From Anisakis pegreffii (lineage: Eukaryota; Nematoda; Chromadorea; Rhabditida; Anisakidae): 64,000 bases of DNA. The stretch covers positions 1-64,000 of the forward strand of contig JAPYMA010000640.1 in assembly GCA_035041965.1 (NCBI GenBank), in the 5' to 3' direction. Under the pieces are notes generated by a model. It was not told the origin of the DNA. It saw only the letters and a program-made list of their open reading frames with translations, and did no database searches. Every line of letters starts with the position of its first letter. Position 1 is the stretch's first letter. Positions 47,558-59,719 of the stretch are shown here, piece after piece. A program made the translations under genes and the position numbers.

Positions 47558-50500
47558 TGAAGAGAACGACTCGGGTTAATAAGTCATTCGTTATTGCCTT
47601 GCATTGCTCCAATATTTCAAATTTAACAGTACTTACTAATTGTAAGCTAAACTTCAAAATGTACCATTCATGCATAAAATTGAAATGCACTCCATTTATG
47701 CTGGCGTAGATTGACATACTCGTTCATCTATCGTGAATCGCTTGTGTATTGAATCGTTGTAAACTTAGCAGTTATTATATTGTACTGTCATCGTGACTCG
47801 ATTGTTGGAAAATTCGTCGAATTCGATTTGTTTGACTTATATAAACAGTTACTTGTTTTCATCACTTATGAGAAACCAAAACCAATTACTTTTCAGTTTG
47901 TTTCATCAGAACCGTTCCATTCTCGTACATCAGAATAAAATATTTGTCCGTTCCGTTCCTTCTGTTATTGAATAGACCGTACTGAAGTGTTCAAAAAAAA
48001 ATCTAATGCACCCTGAATCCTGACACTCCACACAGTGAAACGGTGATCCATTTATCTGTCATTCTTCATTAAGTTAAGTTTGTTTACTAATGAGTAATGT
48101 TGTGTTGGTTTGAGCACAAGCAAGTGATGTCTTCGAGGCAAGAACAGCACCATCGTTGACGTGTTTTGATTTGAACTCTGCCACGAAATCAGATAAGTCA
48201 CGAAAAATGGCCGTTTCAAAATCACAACGGATACTTTTTCTGTCAAACTTGAACTAAGAACAGCACTCGAATGTGCAAGAAAGCAATGTCGGAGAGAATG
48301 TTGATCTTGATCACAAACATGACATGATGATCTCGACAGTAATTATAATACAAAATCAAGGTCTTTTGAGCTGTTTTTCAGTATCATTCACTGCACGAAA
48401 GAATTTGATTGACGCTTTTCAAGAATTTCAAATTAATGATTAATTGAAAGGGTGAAGGCATTCCGGTTTATAGTTGATTGACTTCGAATTGCTGAATCAG
48501 CAATACTTTACGAATTTCAAAGTTCTTTCAGCTGCTCATTTGGTTTCATAGTTGCAGGCTGACATTTAAAATGCACGAGCAAACGGCACCCACCTCTTAA
48601 CATAATTCCAACTAAATCTACATATGATGTCCATTTTTATTGCCTCAAAATGACTTCTTCAACACTTCATAGGGTGTTGCTTGTAGCTCAATCAACTGAT
48701 TTGGTGAGGAATGAAAAGAGGAACGAATGTACGTTGTTGAATGAATCTTTATCGATATGAGCACTTCTAATAATATTGTTTCTTTCAAAACTTTGGATAA
48801 TGGAAATTAAGTATCCAATCAGCATGAATTTTGCTTCTTTTCTGACGAATGCTTAAGCCACAATAATTTAAAGTAATATCAGCAGCGTGATATCTCGTCA
48901 AAGTGCATACGTTTTGATCCGTTATCTCAATAAAATAGACAGACTTTAACGGATACACCCTGTTCCTTCCTTGACGACATTCGGTTTTTTATTCGATGAA
49001 AACGTTTCCACTTGCTGATTGGTTTTCAACACATTCGGATTTCAGCTCCTCAATTTTATGACTGATTACTATCATAAAGCAATTTGAAGAATTGAGAAAA
49101 TTTCTATAAAAAACAATGAGCAATATAAGTGAGAAGAGCTCTGATCAGATCAGTTTCCGTGTGTTCGAAATTCGAAGGAGAAAGAACGCTTTGACAATTC
49201 ATAAACTTGATTTTGTTTCGTTCTTTGTTATTCGTGTGTTCATTCAACGTATTCTTATGATAGAATGACTTGCTATATCTATCAATTCATTGTAAAACAA
49301 TTACATTTTTATTGAACGATACAAAATGACCAATTGAAATGGAATTCATTAAATGCAAACCTATAATTGGCTGATGCTGACTCACGAATGACAATGAGTC
49401 ACCATGAGTGGTGAGGCAAAAGAGGATGAATCCGTTTAGCGGATAGGTGAACAATGCAACTGGTCCGATGAATAAATTTGAACTTCAAGATGATGACACG
49501 TTTTCTTTTTGAAGAAAAAGTCTAATGATCGTAGTACTAGCTGCAATCAGTGCAATGGATCTTCTATGTAAATCGGACGGATCCCGTTTTTTTAATGCTC
49601 AATGATAGATCAAATTGACATCCTGAAATTAGATTTTAATGATACGTTTATGCAGATCTTCATAATCAATGAGATTAATCCAGAAACTCTAACCAGTAAT
49701 GGGACTGCTGAAAAGAAGTGAACGAAACGATTTGAATGCAGTTGTGAGATCGAATTACGGAAATTATGTCGCATTTTATGAGTTCAAATAAGGTTCTGTG
49801 TGCAATTGACCATATCGCATAAGTTCGTATATTGGTTCGAAACTCGCTATGTGCATCAACTTGAATGACGGATCTTGAATGTGATTTATGTTGCAATTCG
49901 CAGAATTGACACAAAAAACGATTTTTTGACGATTACTCTGAACTAAAAATCAGTCACGGCGTTTGAACGATTCCATTGCTGCACTACAAAGGCAGTTCGA
50001 AGCATTTGTTATCAATCATACCCATCACAATGAAAGCATTCAAATGTACAAGATATTTTCACGTTTCAGTTTGTGCTGTGGTGTTCTTTGATGTTTTATT
50101 TTTTTAAATTTGATTTCTAAAATTCTTCATCTAGAGTTTCGTCACCAATTCTTCGCCGTTTATTTATTAAAATGTGGAATGTTGTTCGTTAGTAGATTGA
50201 TTTATGATGCCTGAAACTTTAAACGATTACTGGAATTTGATTCAGTTCAGTCAAAATTCCCTTAAACTCCTTGCGGTCAATGAGTTCTCAATTGGTAGTT
50301 TCATCGGATCTTCCTGATACTTCGAGTCGGTTCCTTGATGATCTCCAAAAAAATATCAAAATCTGTCAGTTGACAATACTGATGAAGAAAAACATTGTTT
50401 TGCTGGTTCATTCAAGGAACTGTTGCGCTGAATGCTTCTAGAATGGATGTTTTGTTCAAGGTGCCGTATACCTGCAGACCACACGAAAAATGATCGATTG

Positions 50501-53331
50501 TGTTGATCAACATAAAGCCTTTCGAGTCATGGGCACTCCATAAGAGAGACTTCGATTGTGTCATGAAATTTCAACCTTCATGTGAGTAATTATTCGTCAG
50601 TGTTTGTGCTTCAATTGTTTTTACGTCCTCTTTCTTTCGCTTTGCGAGTTGGTAACTTGTGCGGTCGGTTTTTATCAAGGTTTGAAGACGAAAACAGCAA
50701 CAGCAAATGAATCAGTGATTTATATGCCCCAATAAAATTCTTGCCGTTCATACATTCCAGTGTAAAAAAGCATTGGTCTCATCAGATAGTGGTTTTGGAA
50801 AGGAATGAATGCAAATTGAAATAATCACTCGGCGAAAATACTTGATGCACTGATGATTTTTCCTATCGTTAATTTATCATTGTTATAATTCAGTTTCAAA
50901 TAAAAAGGGTGTGGTTTTAAAAAATGTTAGAATTCGGACAGATCAACGTATTCATCAAATTCCTTTCGAGTCGAAAAACCCGAATTTTATTTGTTCGCTG
51001 AAAAGCCAAGAAACCCATTCATTCTACATTCTCCCTTTTTGTTAGCTTAAAAATATCAAATTGTGCTATTAAACGACTGTGATCAGAATCAAATTTAATT
51101 GGCGTAAGATGGTAAAATTATTGATGCTCATTGTTGAACCCAGTAATGAACTAGTTTAAGCAATAAAATTTACAACATTTTCACTCATCAACCCATCGTT
51201 GTGCTCTTTCGATCGTTAACTCTCTCATTTGACTTAACGACTGTTTGTAAGGACATCAACATTCTCTTTTTACTGAAAATATGCATTCATTTTTTGAAAT
51301 TAGAAACGAACTTGGTCAACTGAGTGCAGTAACTATATTCGTTGTTGATTTCATGGGATGCAGTTTCACAGTTCATGCAAAATGGTTCATTTTTTTGATA
51401 AGGTGACATTCTAACATTCTACAATAATTCCTAAAGCGGCACCGTAGCTGTAGAGATTGCAGAAATAGATTCATGGCCTCATCGACGTTTCCAATTGCAT
51501 TGCTGCAATATGCATTTTCAAACAACAGCAACCTAGAGCGTTTAATATCATATCTGCATCTAACATCTATCAAATGAACAAATATCACTTTTTCTTTTCA
51601 CATTTATGGTCGACTTTGTCAACGTTGAATTTCATCATAATCAGGTATATTTCATCACATCCATCAACATTTCAATGCACTCTATCAAAGTCCAGTCTAC
51701 TCACAAAACGATTTATTTTATCGCTTTTTTTTAGAAATGCCATTCATGAGAAAACAAATTAAACCAATAATTTTCATATTGCACTTTTCATTTGCTTAGA
51801 TACCATCAGGAAAAAACGAGAATTGATTTGTTTTTTTGCTTTTATTGCAGTACATTATGTGTCTAGACCTGACTATTATCTGTTATAAAAACTTCGAGTA
51901 ATTCTACTTCATCCCATCGTGTCGATGTAATTATTGTAGTCGTTTGTTAGAAGATAGAATAGATCCCGGGTGATTTGATAGAATCACAACCTCACGTGAC
52001 ACTCGTCGAACTGTAGATAGATAAAAACAAGCGCTTTTGATAGTTGCTTGCAAAGCTGTATGCTGCATGATCATTAATATAATGGATGCATTTGGCATCC
52101 ATCAATAGTTTTCGTATTCAAACTCATGTGTTCAGAAACGCTGATTGAGCGTTTATGTGATTAATTGATTGTAATCAGCTTAAGAGAAAAAGAACGCGAA
52201 GAAATTCCAACTCGAATTTTCTAGAATTACTCGTTCCTTGAAGAAAACTCGTCCCATAGGCTATTAATCATGCAGCCAAAATCTTCTGATCCCTCCAAAA
52301 ATTTTATTGCTTTTCACCGCATCATGATCGGTTCTCAATGAAAGCACTCAGAAGATCCTCCCATCAGTGCGCATTTATATTCTCAAACATAGTCGTTGTC
52401 GGTTAATTTTCTTTCAGTTTCTGGGTAAACGTCTGCAATAAATTATCATCTTATTGACTCTGCATGAGCCGTGTTGATATATCCGTAGCTGTGACATAGA
52501 TTTATTGTTTGATGTATTGGTTTCGTTTGGGGCATTTAAAACGGTTATGAATAAAATAAACGAAGGAGAGTTTTGTTGATGGCATTGATTAATTATTGAA
52601 AAACAACGAATCGGGACACGTCGTGTTGATTTGTCATCATGAGTGTACATTTGTAGCCATATTTATATACATATGCATGTGTATATATATGAAGGTGCAA
52701 TCATTAAATTGCTGATGCCGCAACTTTTCACTTTTGTTTTGTGTGCAGAGAGGTGGTCGGATGTCCAATGAGACTCCAGTTCTTGAGGATCCGCGTTTGT
52801 TTCGTTACATTTCATCTTACATTCAATTTCACTTTTGTTCCTATTCTTTGAATCATATTCATTCATTGTAACTTCATCAGTGAAACAATCCGATATCGTT
52901 CAGAATCCAACTGCTTCACGACAATTCGATTTGTCCAAAATTTCTCACCAGTAGCTGATCACATCCTTCGAAATTTTGATCGATTAGGCGGTTCACCATT
53001 CTATGTCCAACTAATCCATCTGAATTCTTCTCTGTTCCACTCTCATTCTATCCATTTTTCTGGTATTATGTGCAATCGAGACTTTAGTTTGGCCTCATAG
53101 GAGCGGCATATCACCTAATCTCTCACTGGATTGCTTCATGGTATTTGCTGTTTGGTACATTACGTTCGTATGTGACGTTTCTGTAATGTGGCGCCTTTAA
53201 AATCCGATTCGATCTCCGATGTTTACTGTCCTGCGTTCTCGAACTGCGAATATTTATTGTGATAAGTTGTTGATCGAGTCGAAGCTGAATAAAATTTGAT
53301 TTTCAGCTGTCAAACAGCGGAATTGACCTTA
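47558..53331. other. 5.8-kb intergenic region, no supportable gene
   Basis: AT-rich. AATAAA near 47935 may end the LRR transcript. A 53-codon frame at 50280-50441 is mildly coding-like but isolated. Minus-strand frames at 48052-48246 and 51373-51588 have no similarity. The promoter of collagen 2 should be at the right end. Confidence 0.4.
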
Positions 53332-53338
53332 TTTTTAG
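53332..53338 (+). promoter_or_regulatory. Candidate trans-splice acceptor, collagen 2
   Basis: TTTTTAG ending six bases before the ATG at 53345. Confidence 0.45.
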
Positions 53339-53344
53339 TTAGAG

Positions 53345-55814
53345 ATGGGTGTGCAAACGTGTATTGGCATAGCTGTTGCATCTAGTGCTTTCTTCATTTG
53401 TGTTTCTTTGTTTGCTGTAGGTGTTATATTCAGTGATATCAATGATCTGTATGCAGATGTCATGGATGAAATGAATGGGTTCAGAGTAAGTCGTTTCACT
53501 TTCTGCTCGAATTGCAATTCAATTATGGAAATCAACAATCGTACTGAAGAACAATATTTCATGAAATAACGAGTAAAAAGTACTAAACAAGGAAAGAGAA
53601 ACATTACTTGAGAGGGTTTCACTCAAGAGATCGATAAATCCTCTGCAACTGGAGGAGAATTGATTTGAACTTAATAAAGAACGATTATTTGTTAGATGCA
53701 ATGATGTGATTAATGTAATAGTGCATTTATTTTCAAGTCAAACATGAAATAATTTCAAATCCGTTTAAAACTCACTTCAAAGGAACACATCTCATCTGTC
53801 ACGACTAATTATCATTCTGCATTTCACTATTCTATGATGTCTCTTAAGGTGAATGATCAATTTACATCGCGAAATCGCATTGACAATTTGATCAGCTCTT
53901 GGTTGTTCTTTCAACTCCTTTACATCAAAGCGTAGAATCTCACTGAAATGAACAAGAAACTATTTTCACAGCATCATTTCACAAACAGTACATGTTTGTT
54001 GCAGACTGAATGCGAGTATGCGCCTCAAAAGAATGTGTAGTGTTCGTCATTATTACAACACTGAATAACTCTCTTTAAGGCAGCCATCTTTGCATTTGAC
54101 AAAAAAACTAACAATCTTTCGATTGGTGTTTAAGTGCATTTCAATTCCCATAAATATTTTCAAAAAACTCGATTTGTACACATATTTCATATCAATTAAC
54201 ATCCGTATCCGTATTATCCGAGTCATTTAAAGGAAAAAAGAAAAGCAAACTAATTGGAAGTGGAGACGGCCGCATTAGTTGAAAAAATTTGAATTGTTAT
54301 TTTGCAAACGAATTGAATACATCTGCAAAAACTTGTCTGGTGATCGAGGAAGTTGCGTACAGTTTTTAAAATCTTCAATTTTCACTCACGCTCGAGTAAT
54401 TTTCGCTCGATTTTCCTCCTTGACCAATACAGTTCCTAAATAATATGAAATCTAATTGATGACCTTTATTAGTTGTTCGCGCATTAATCGAATATTTTCA
54501 AAGGCTCTATTAATGGTTTACTACTATCTATTCTCGATCAAATACTAAATTTAGTATTGCAAGAAGAAGTTCGAAGTTGCATCACATATTTTTAGGTAAT
54601 TTAAAGTCACAGCGGTTAGAGGTAAAGATAATCTTGTTTAGGCACTCACTGACGATATGTGGTATAGAATTATGCGACTTCATATGAACCCAACCGGTGA
54701 AAGTAATGTGCCTTACACGTTTGAGAGCCTCTTCGTTAGAAATAAGCGACAGACGTTCCCAGACCAATGTCGTGAGTCTTTCAACTCTTCATTTTCCTTG
54801 TCATTCCCTATCGATTAATTCGTAGCGTTTCTTTCACTTCATCACCGACGAGCGCATGTTAATGGATTAACGTTCTGAGCTAACGCTCCCCCTACAAGTG
54901 ATCTATAGGAAATGCTAAGTGAAGAAAAATCATCAATGTTTATTGGCGCTGAATTGAAGCTGATTAAACATTCGCAGATTGTACCGCGCCTCGTAACCAA
55001 TGCCCAGCTGGACCACAAGGTCCTCCCGGCGATAAAGGAGAAAAGGGTCCAGATGGTCCAGACGGTGAGGATGGTCGTCCGGGTGTGTCTGGTGTTTCAC
55101 TGTTGGCTACGCACGATATTCCTGGTGGTTGCATTCGATGCCCGCCAGGTCCAGTCGGACCTCGCGGACCTGATGGACCACCCGGTGAACGAGGACCTGC
55201 TGGACGTTGTGGACCACGGGGACCAGCCGGCAAGCCTGGTCTACCTGGACGTCCTGGTGAACCAGGAGATGAGGGTGAACCAGGCAGACGAGGTCCAGCT
55301 GGACGTCCAGGACCACCTGGTAAGGACGGTAAGCGTGGTAAGGGACCAAAGGGACCGAAAGGCCCAACTGGCCCACGAGGTCCACAAGGTGCGCCGGGTA
55401 AAGATGGTGAAAAGGGTGCTGATGGAGAACCAGGAGATAAGGGCCGTGATGGAAGACCTGGACGCGATGGGCGACCTGGAAAAGACGGACGTCCTGGACC
55501 GGTACGTTTCCGTTATATTTGGTTTTTCGATTTGTATATGGTGTTTTCAGCTTTGATTAGGAAAGTGCTACCGATTGCTAATGAGATTGAGGAGTTGTTT
55601 GTGTGATATATTGATTCATAACAGAGCAACTGGCAGTAACGTCAGCTTGATAGTTGTTTCGTTTTGGTTTCGAGTGCGAGTTTATGATAGTTCGTTAAAA
55701 GCAAACACCACATCTGATCTATTTCAGGCTGGCTCTCCAGGATTGCCAGGACGTGATGCGACGTATTGTCCATGTCCACCTCGTTCGGTTTTCCTTTCAG
55801 CTAAGAAACACTAG
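53345..55814 (+). CDS. Nematode cuticle collagen 2
   Basis: Four exons, 53345-53485, 54642-54771, 54978-55501 and 55728-55814 (phases 0, 1, 0), 293 residues. An N-terminal hydrophobic segment (~6-29) precedes [17 protein letters not shown] and DDMWYRI. The processing site RNKR is at 80-83, with CHC next. Short Gly-X-Y blocks are split by [11 protein letters not shown], followed by a long Gly-X-Y region with [15 protein letters not shown] and the terminal TYCPCPPRS. Function and location are as for cuticle collagens generally: secreted and crosslinked in cuticle. Its large first intron (1156 bp) distinguishes it from collagen 1. It is convergent with collagen 3, the stops lying 920 bp apart. 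Confidence 0.96.
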
Positions 55815-55905
55815 ACGAACGATTGTAAAACGACATCTCAATGCAAATATGCAATTCCAGTTAAACTATGCGTTTGGTTTGATGGAAATTATCTCCATCT
55901 TTGAT

Positions 55906-55911
55906 AATAAA
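55906..55911 (+). terminator. Polyadenylation signal, collagen 2
   Basis: AATAAA 92 bases after the stop codon. Confidence 0.6.
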
Positions 55912-56580
55912 TAATTCCTATCTGTCTTTATTATTTGTGTCTGTACGTGTGTACTCGAATTTATCATGCTTCAGTAAAATACTTCACGTTTACATCGATT
56001 CAACTCGATGTTATTTGTTTGTTTCGTGCGTTTTTTCCACCACTAAATACACGATTAGTATGTGCGTCGAACTTTTTCTCCAGATCACATTGCGTCTTTT
56101 TTAAATCGCTATCTTCCTTTGTTCGATAGTAAATAACAAGTATATTGAAAAGCAAGTTCTACCTTCATCATTTGTTATCGTTTCAGTTGTTTGTAAAGTT
56201 TGAATCTCATTTGGTGTCTTTTTGCCCGAACAAAAACTACTTGCAGAAGTAAGCTACCGAAATGGTTTCCAATAATATTCGTCTAAATATGAGAAAAAAG
56301 GTCGTTCAAATAATTTTGCGTGAAATCAAAACTAGATCAAGACTACATTTAGAGATCAGTGTTCGCACTATATTCGAGTACGTTTGCATTAATAGAACGT
56401 ATAGAACTGTAACGCTTGAGTGGTCGTAGCCAGGTTTGTAATAAGCTTCCTTGTGAACTTGATTTCCGAATCGCATGCGGCGGGGGCATGAAAACAAGTC
56501 ATACTAGCGCAGGTGATTTGAGTCCCAATAGCATTCAGCACCATTTCGTTTTATGAGCAAAAAATACAGATAGAAACAAG
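55912..56580. other. Convergent intergenic gap between collagens 2 and 3
   Basis: No gene seen. Short frames on both strands are unsupported. Confidence 0.5.
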
Positions 56581-56586
56581 TTTATT
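56581..56586 (-). terminator. Polyadenylation signal, collagen 3
   Basis: AATAAA on the minus strand (TTTATT on plus), 148 bases beyond the collagen 3 stop. Confidence 0.55.
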
Positions 56587-56733
56587 ATCAATATCAAATT
56601 TCATATGCTGATTGAATTTTTTAATTGAAACTAAATAACAACTGAAGTTGCATCGAATCGGTGAAGGCACGGCATTTCGAATAGAACGACGAGCAGTAAA
56701 TGATGCCTGAATAACCATGAACGCTATAATCCT

Positions 56734-59555
56734 CTAATGCGTCACCACAAAGACAGCACTGCGTGGAGGACAAGGACAGTAGTGTGCGTCCGGACCCGGT
56801 AGACCATCGCTTCCAGGCTGTAAAAAATAAGATCGTATTATAAAATTATCGCTGGTGATTCATGAAGATGTGTTCAGAATGAACGAATCGTTCTGAATAA
56901 TCATAACATTAAAAATGCTTTTTGTTACTAGTAACGAAACTTTTTATCGGTTCAGAATTTTAGTGATATAATGTTTGTTTTCATTACTGGTGAATTGCTT
57001 TCATTGGCCCCTTCTCCATATCTCCATTTTTATCAAATTGAGGGCTTCCTTCTCACTGTATAAGCAGTTCTATTTGATTATGTAAACAAATGGCCGAAAA
57101 TAGTCTAGCATTATCGGTGCTCATATACTAAACGTGTTTCCAGTGCAGAGCAGCGGGATGAAATGCAGGAGAAATTTAACGTTTCGATTAGAATGAAAGT
57201 TAACGAAATGTGCAAGAAATCCATAATTGGTTGTAAATAGGTGATCGGACTCTGAACAGACGGATTTTCGGGAAGACAACCGGTTTGTTGAGCCAACTTG
57301 GGATTATCTCGGCACAAGCTGCGGGCTGGTAGCCATCAACGCCCTTTTCACATACAACCGTTCCCGGCAAAAACAAGCTCTTAGGACTGTCCTCTTTCTT
57401 ATCTAAGGAATCCTCATAGAAAAAAGATTCGTCGATCACTTCGGATGCTCCCTACTTATATGATCAACTGTTCCCCACTGCATGCATTCAATAAAATAGT
57501 CCTAGAGCGGCGAGATGTTCATATGGGAGAGTAGGCAAGTAGGCATCTGATTGGACAACTATGAATTGCCGGGCTTGAGCGACAGCCGAAATAGCTGACA
57601 GCTTTCAGTTCAAAATTCCAATCCTAGAGACAAACCTAAACTGAAGCTGAAATCTATCGCAATCGAAAATATTGCCACTCCCCAAGCAGTTTTTTCATAT
57701 TTAATGTGCTAGTAAAGAGTTCAAGTCAACCATAAGTTGCATGCGTGATTGCCTAAGTAGACATCGGCTCGAATTTTTTAAGCTCTTCAAATGTTGTTTG
57801 TTCAATCAATTCAACTTGGTTATAGCGAGATTGATTGATGTATCGCCAATCAAGCTCTTCATTCATATGTTACTGATAACTTTACACAGTTGAACGGATT
57901 GGTAGCTTTGACTGAATTTTTATGATGTTTTTTATTAGCAAACATTCACGAAATTCAGCACGTAAACAACGTTGGTAATTTCCTACTTGGAGCAGTTGAA
58001 TTCCTAAGGTTTTCGTAATAAGCCATCAACCTTTATCCAGTCGAATTTCACATTTTTCATGCGGGAAATTTGTGATTTAATCTAAAATGACCATTGGGTC
58101 AATGATATCTTGAATGCACTAACCGGTCCTGTTCGTCCATCTTTTCCTGGCCTTCCGTCCTTTCCGCATCTACCATCCGGTCCTTTATCGCCAGGCTCAC
58201 CGTCTTCACCCTTCGCACCGTCATTTCCAGGTGGTCCTGGTGGACCTCGAGGACCTGGTGCTCCTTTTCTTCCAGGTGGTCCGCGTCCGCGTTTTCCGTC
58301 TTGACCAGGTGCACCAGGCCGTCCAGGTGGCCCAATTGGTCCACACATGCCAGGGTCTCCTGCGTCTCCTTCTGGTCCTTTTGGACCCGGTCGACCGCAC
58401 CGTCCTGGAGGACCCATGTTGCCGGACATCCCTGGCTCTCCGGGTGGACCTTGCGGGCCTGGAGGGCCTGGACGACCGGGAGGACAATTGAGGCATCCAC
58501 CCGGTACCTCATGGGTGGCAAGAAGTGCCACACCAGGCACACCTGGCCTACCATTCTCACCATCAGGTCCATCGGGACCATCCTCACCTGGATCACCTGG
58601 AGCACCAGGTGGTCCGACTGGGCAGTCCCGTCGTATATTGTCGCAGTCTGCAATGGTTATCAATTGCAACAGTTATTAATTCATTATCAAGCAGCTGAAA
58701 AAATATTGAAATTCTGCTTTAAGGTTTCGAACTTTGTGCTGCATTGACATATTGATCAATTAGCATTGTGTGATTCGAGCATGAAAGAATCAACGATTCC
58801 TGCATTCACATTTTAGGAAGAGTTGAAGAGTATTGCGATGGGGTCATCTATACTGTTACTGTTGAACAACATGATTACGATATGTCAGGATTATGTAGCA
58901 AGTAAGATCAAAAACATGTGCTTATGATGGAGACACTTGGCTATTATTTATTCACAGATCTCTTTTTTGCGCGTGACCATGTCTGAAATGAAGCAATATC
59001 AAAATATTATAAAATTGCTCACTGCAGTGAGGTTTGTTTTGCCTCTTAGCCCTTGAGAACAAAGTCGAAATATCTGAACCACTCCATTGCACTCGCATTT
59101 CATTCCGGTTGAGTTGTACTATTCGGTTCCATGTATCGTCAGCAACAATCTGAACCAAACTGGATGATTATGTGCTCAAAGGATCAGTTTCACTTGTGAT
59201 TCGTTCAATCAGATCAACTATTTTGCGGATGTCAACTCAAGTTTGCAGTGCGCAACCGTCGACTTTAATGACTTTCATGAAAGTTTTATATGCGACAATT
59301 TCAATCTTATTCATGAACCACCAAAAATGATATAGACGTCTGAAAATATACGCTATTGCGAACTCTTATGATTTTAGGGTGGAAATTAAAGCAAAGTATA
59401 ATGGCAATTACCTTGAATTCGCTCATTTCATCCATCAGATCATCATACAGATTGTTCAGATCATTGAACATCACAACCACACCAATCATCGCGAAGCATA
59501 CGGCAGTCACACTTGCTGCCATCGAAGCCCCAAACAAAACCTTCATACTCGGCAT
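56734..59555 (-). CDS. Nematode cuticle collagen 3
   Basis: Four exons on the minus strand, 59555-59412, 59149-59023, 58647-58124 and 56817-56734 (phases 0, 1, 0), 292 residues. It starts MPSMKVLFG with a hydrophobic segment (~10-32), then [17 protein letters not shown] and DDTWNRI. The processing site RAKR is at 81-84. A CNC pair (90-92) precedes short Gly-X-Y blocks, the [11 protein letters not shown] cluster, a long Gly-X-Y region and HYCPCPPRS. The start shown follows an ATTCAG acceptor; an upstream in-frame ATG would lie before that acceptor and is less likely. Intron 3 is unusually long (1306 bp). A hAT transposon begins 165 bases upstream of the start codon. Confidence 0.95.
56818..58123 (-). 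other. Long third intron of collagen 3, with unexplained open frames
   Basis: The other two collagens have third introns of 176 and 226 bp. Here 57111-57439 holds two overlapping minus-strand frames of 68 and 79 codons in locally GC-richer DNA. CATATGGGAGAGTAG near 57520 recurs inverted in the hAT interior near 60320. This suggests a mobile-element insertion, family unknown. Confidence 0.4.
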
Positions 59556-59560
59556 TTTGC

Positions 59561-59566
59561 CTGAAT
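59561..59566 (-). promoter_or_regulatory. Candidate trans-splice acceptor, collagen 3
   Basis: ATTCAG on the minus strand ending five bases before the ATG at 59555. Confidence 0.5.
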
Positions 59567-59719
59567 ATATTACGATTTTTCTAAGCATTTGGAAAATTAC
59601 GAGCATAATAATTCAGTAAACGATTGGTGTGATAGTAAACAGTTGAATGAACAATGCTTTGACAAGAAAGGAGTGTTGATAAAAATACATCATAGCATAC
59701 TGTGGTAATGTGTTATGTT

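Noticed and set aside
50280..50441. A 53-codon plus-strand frame with coding-like composition
   Set aside because: Isolated, with no splice partner, no signal peptide and no similarity. Too weak to annotate.
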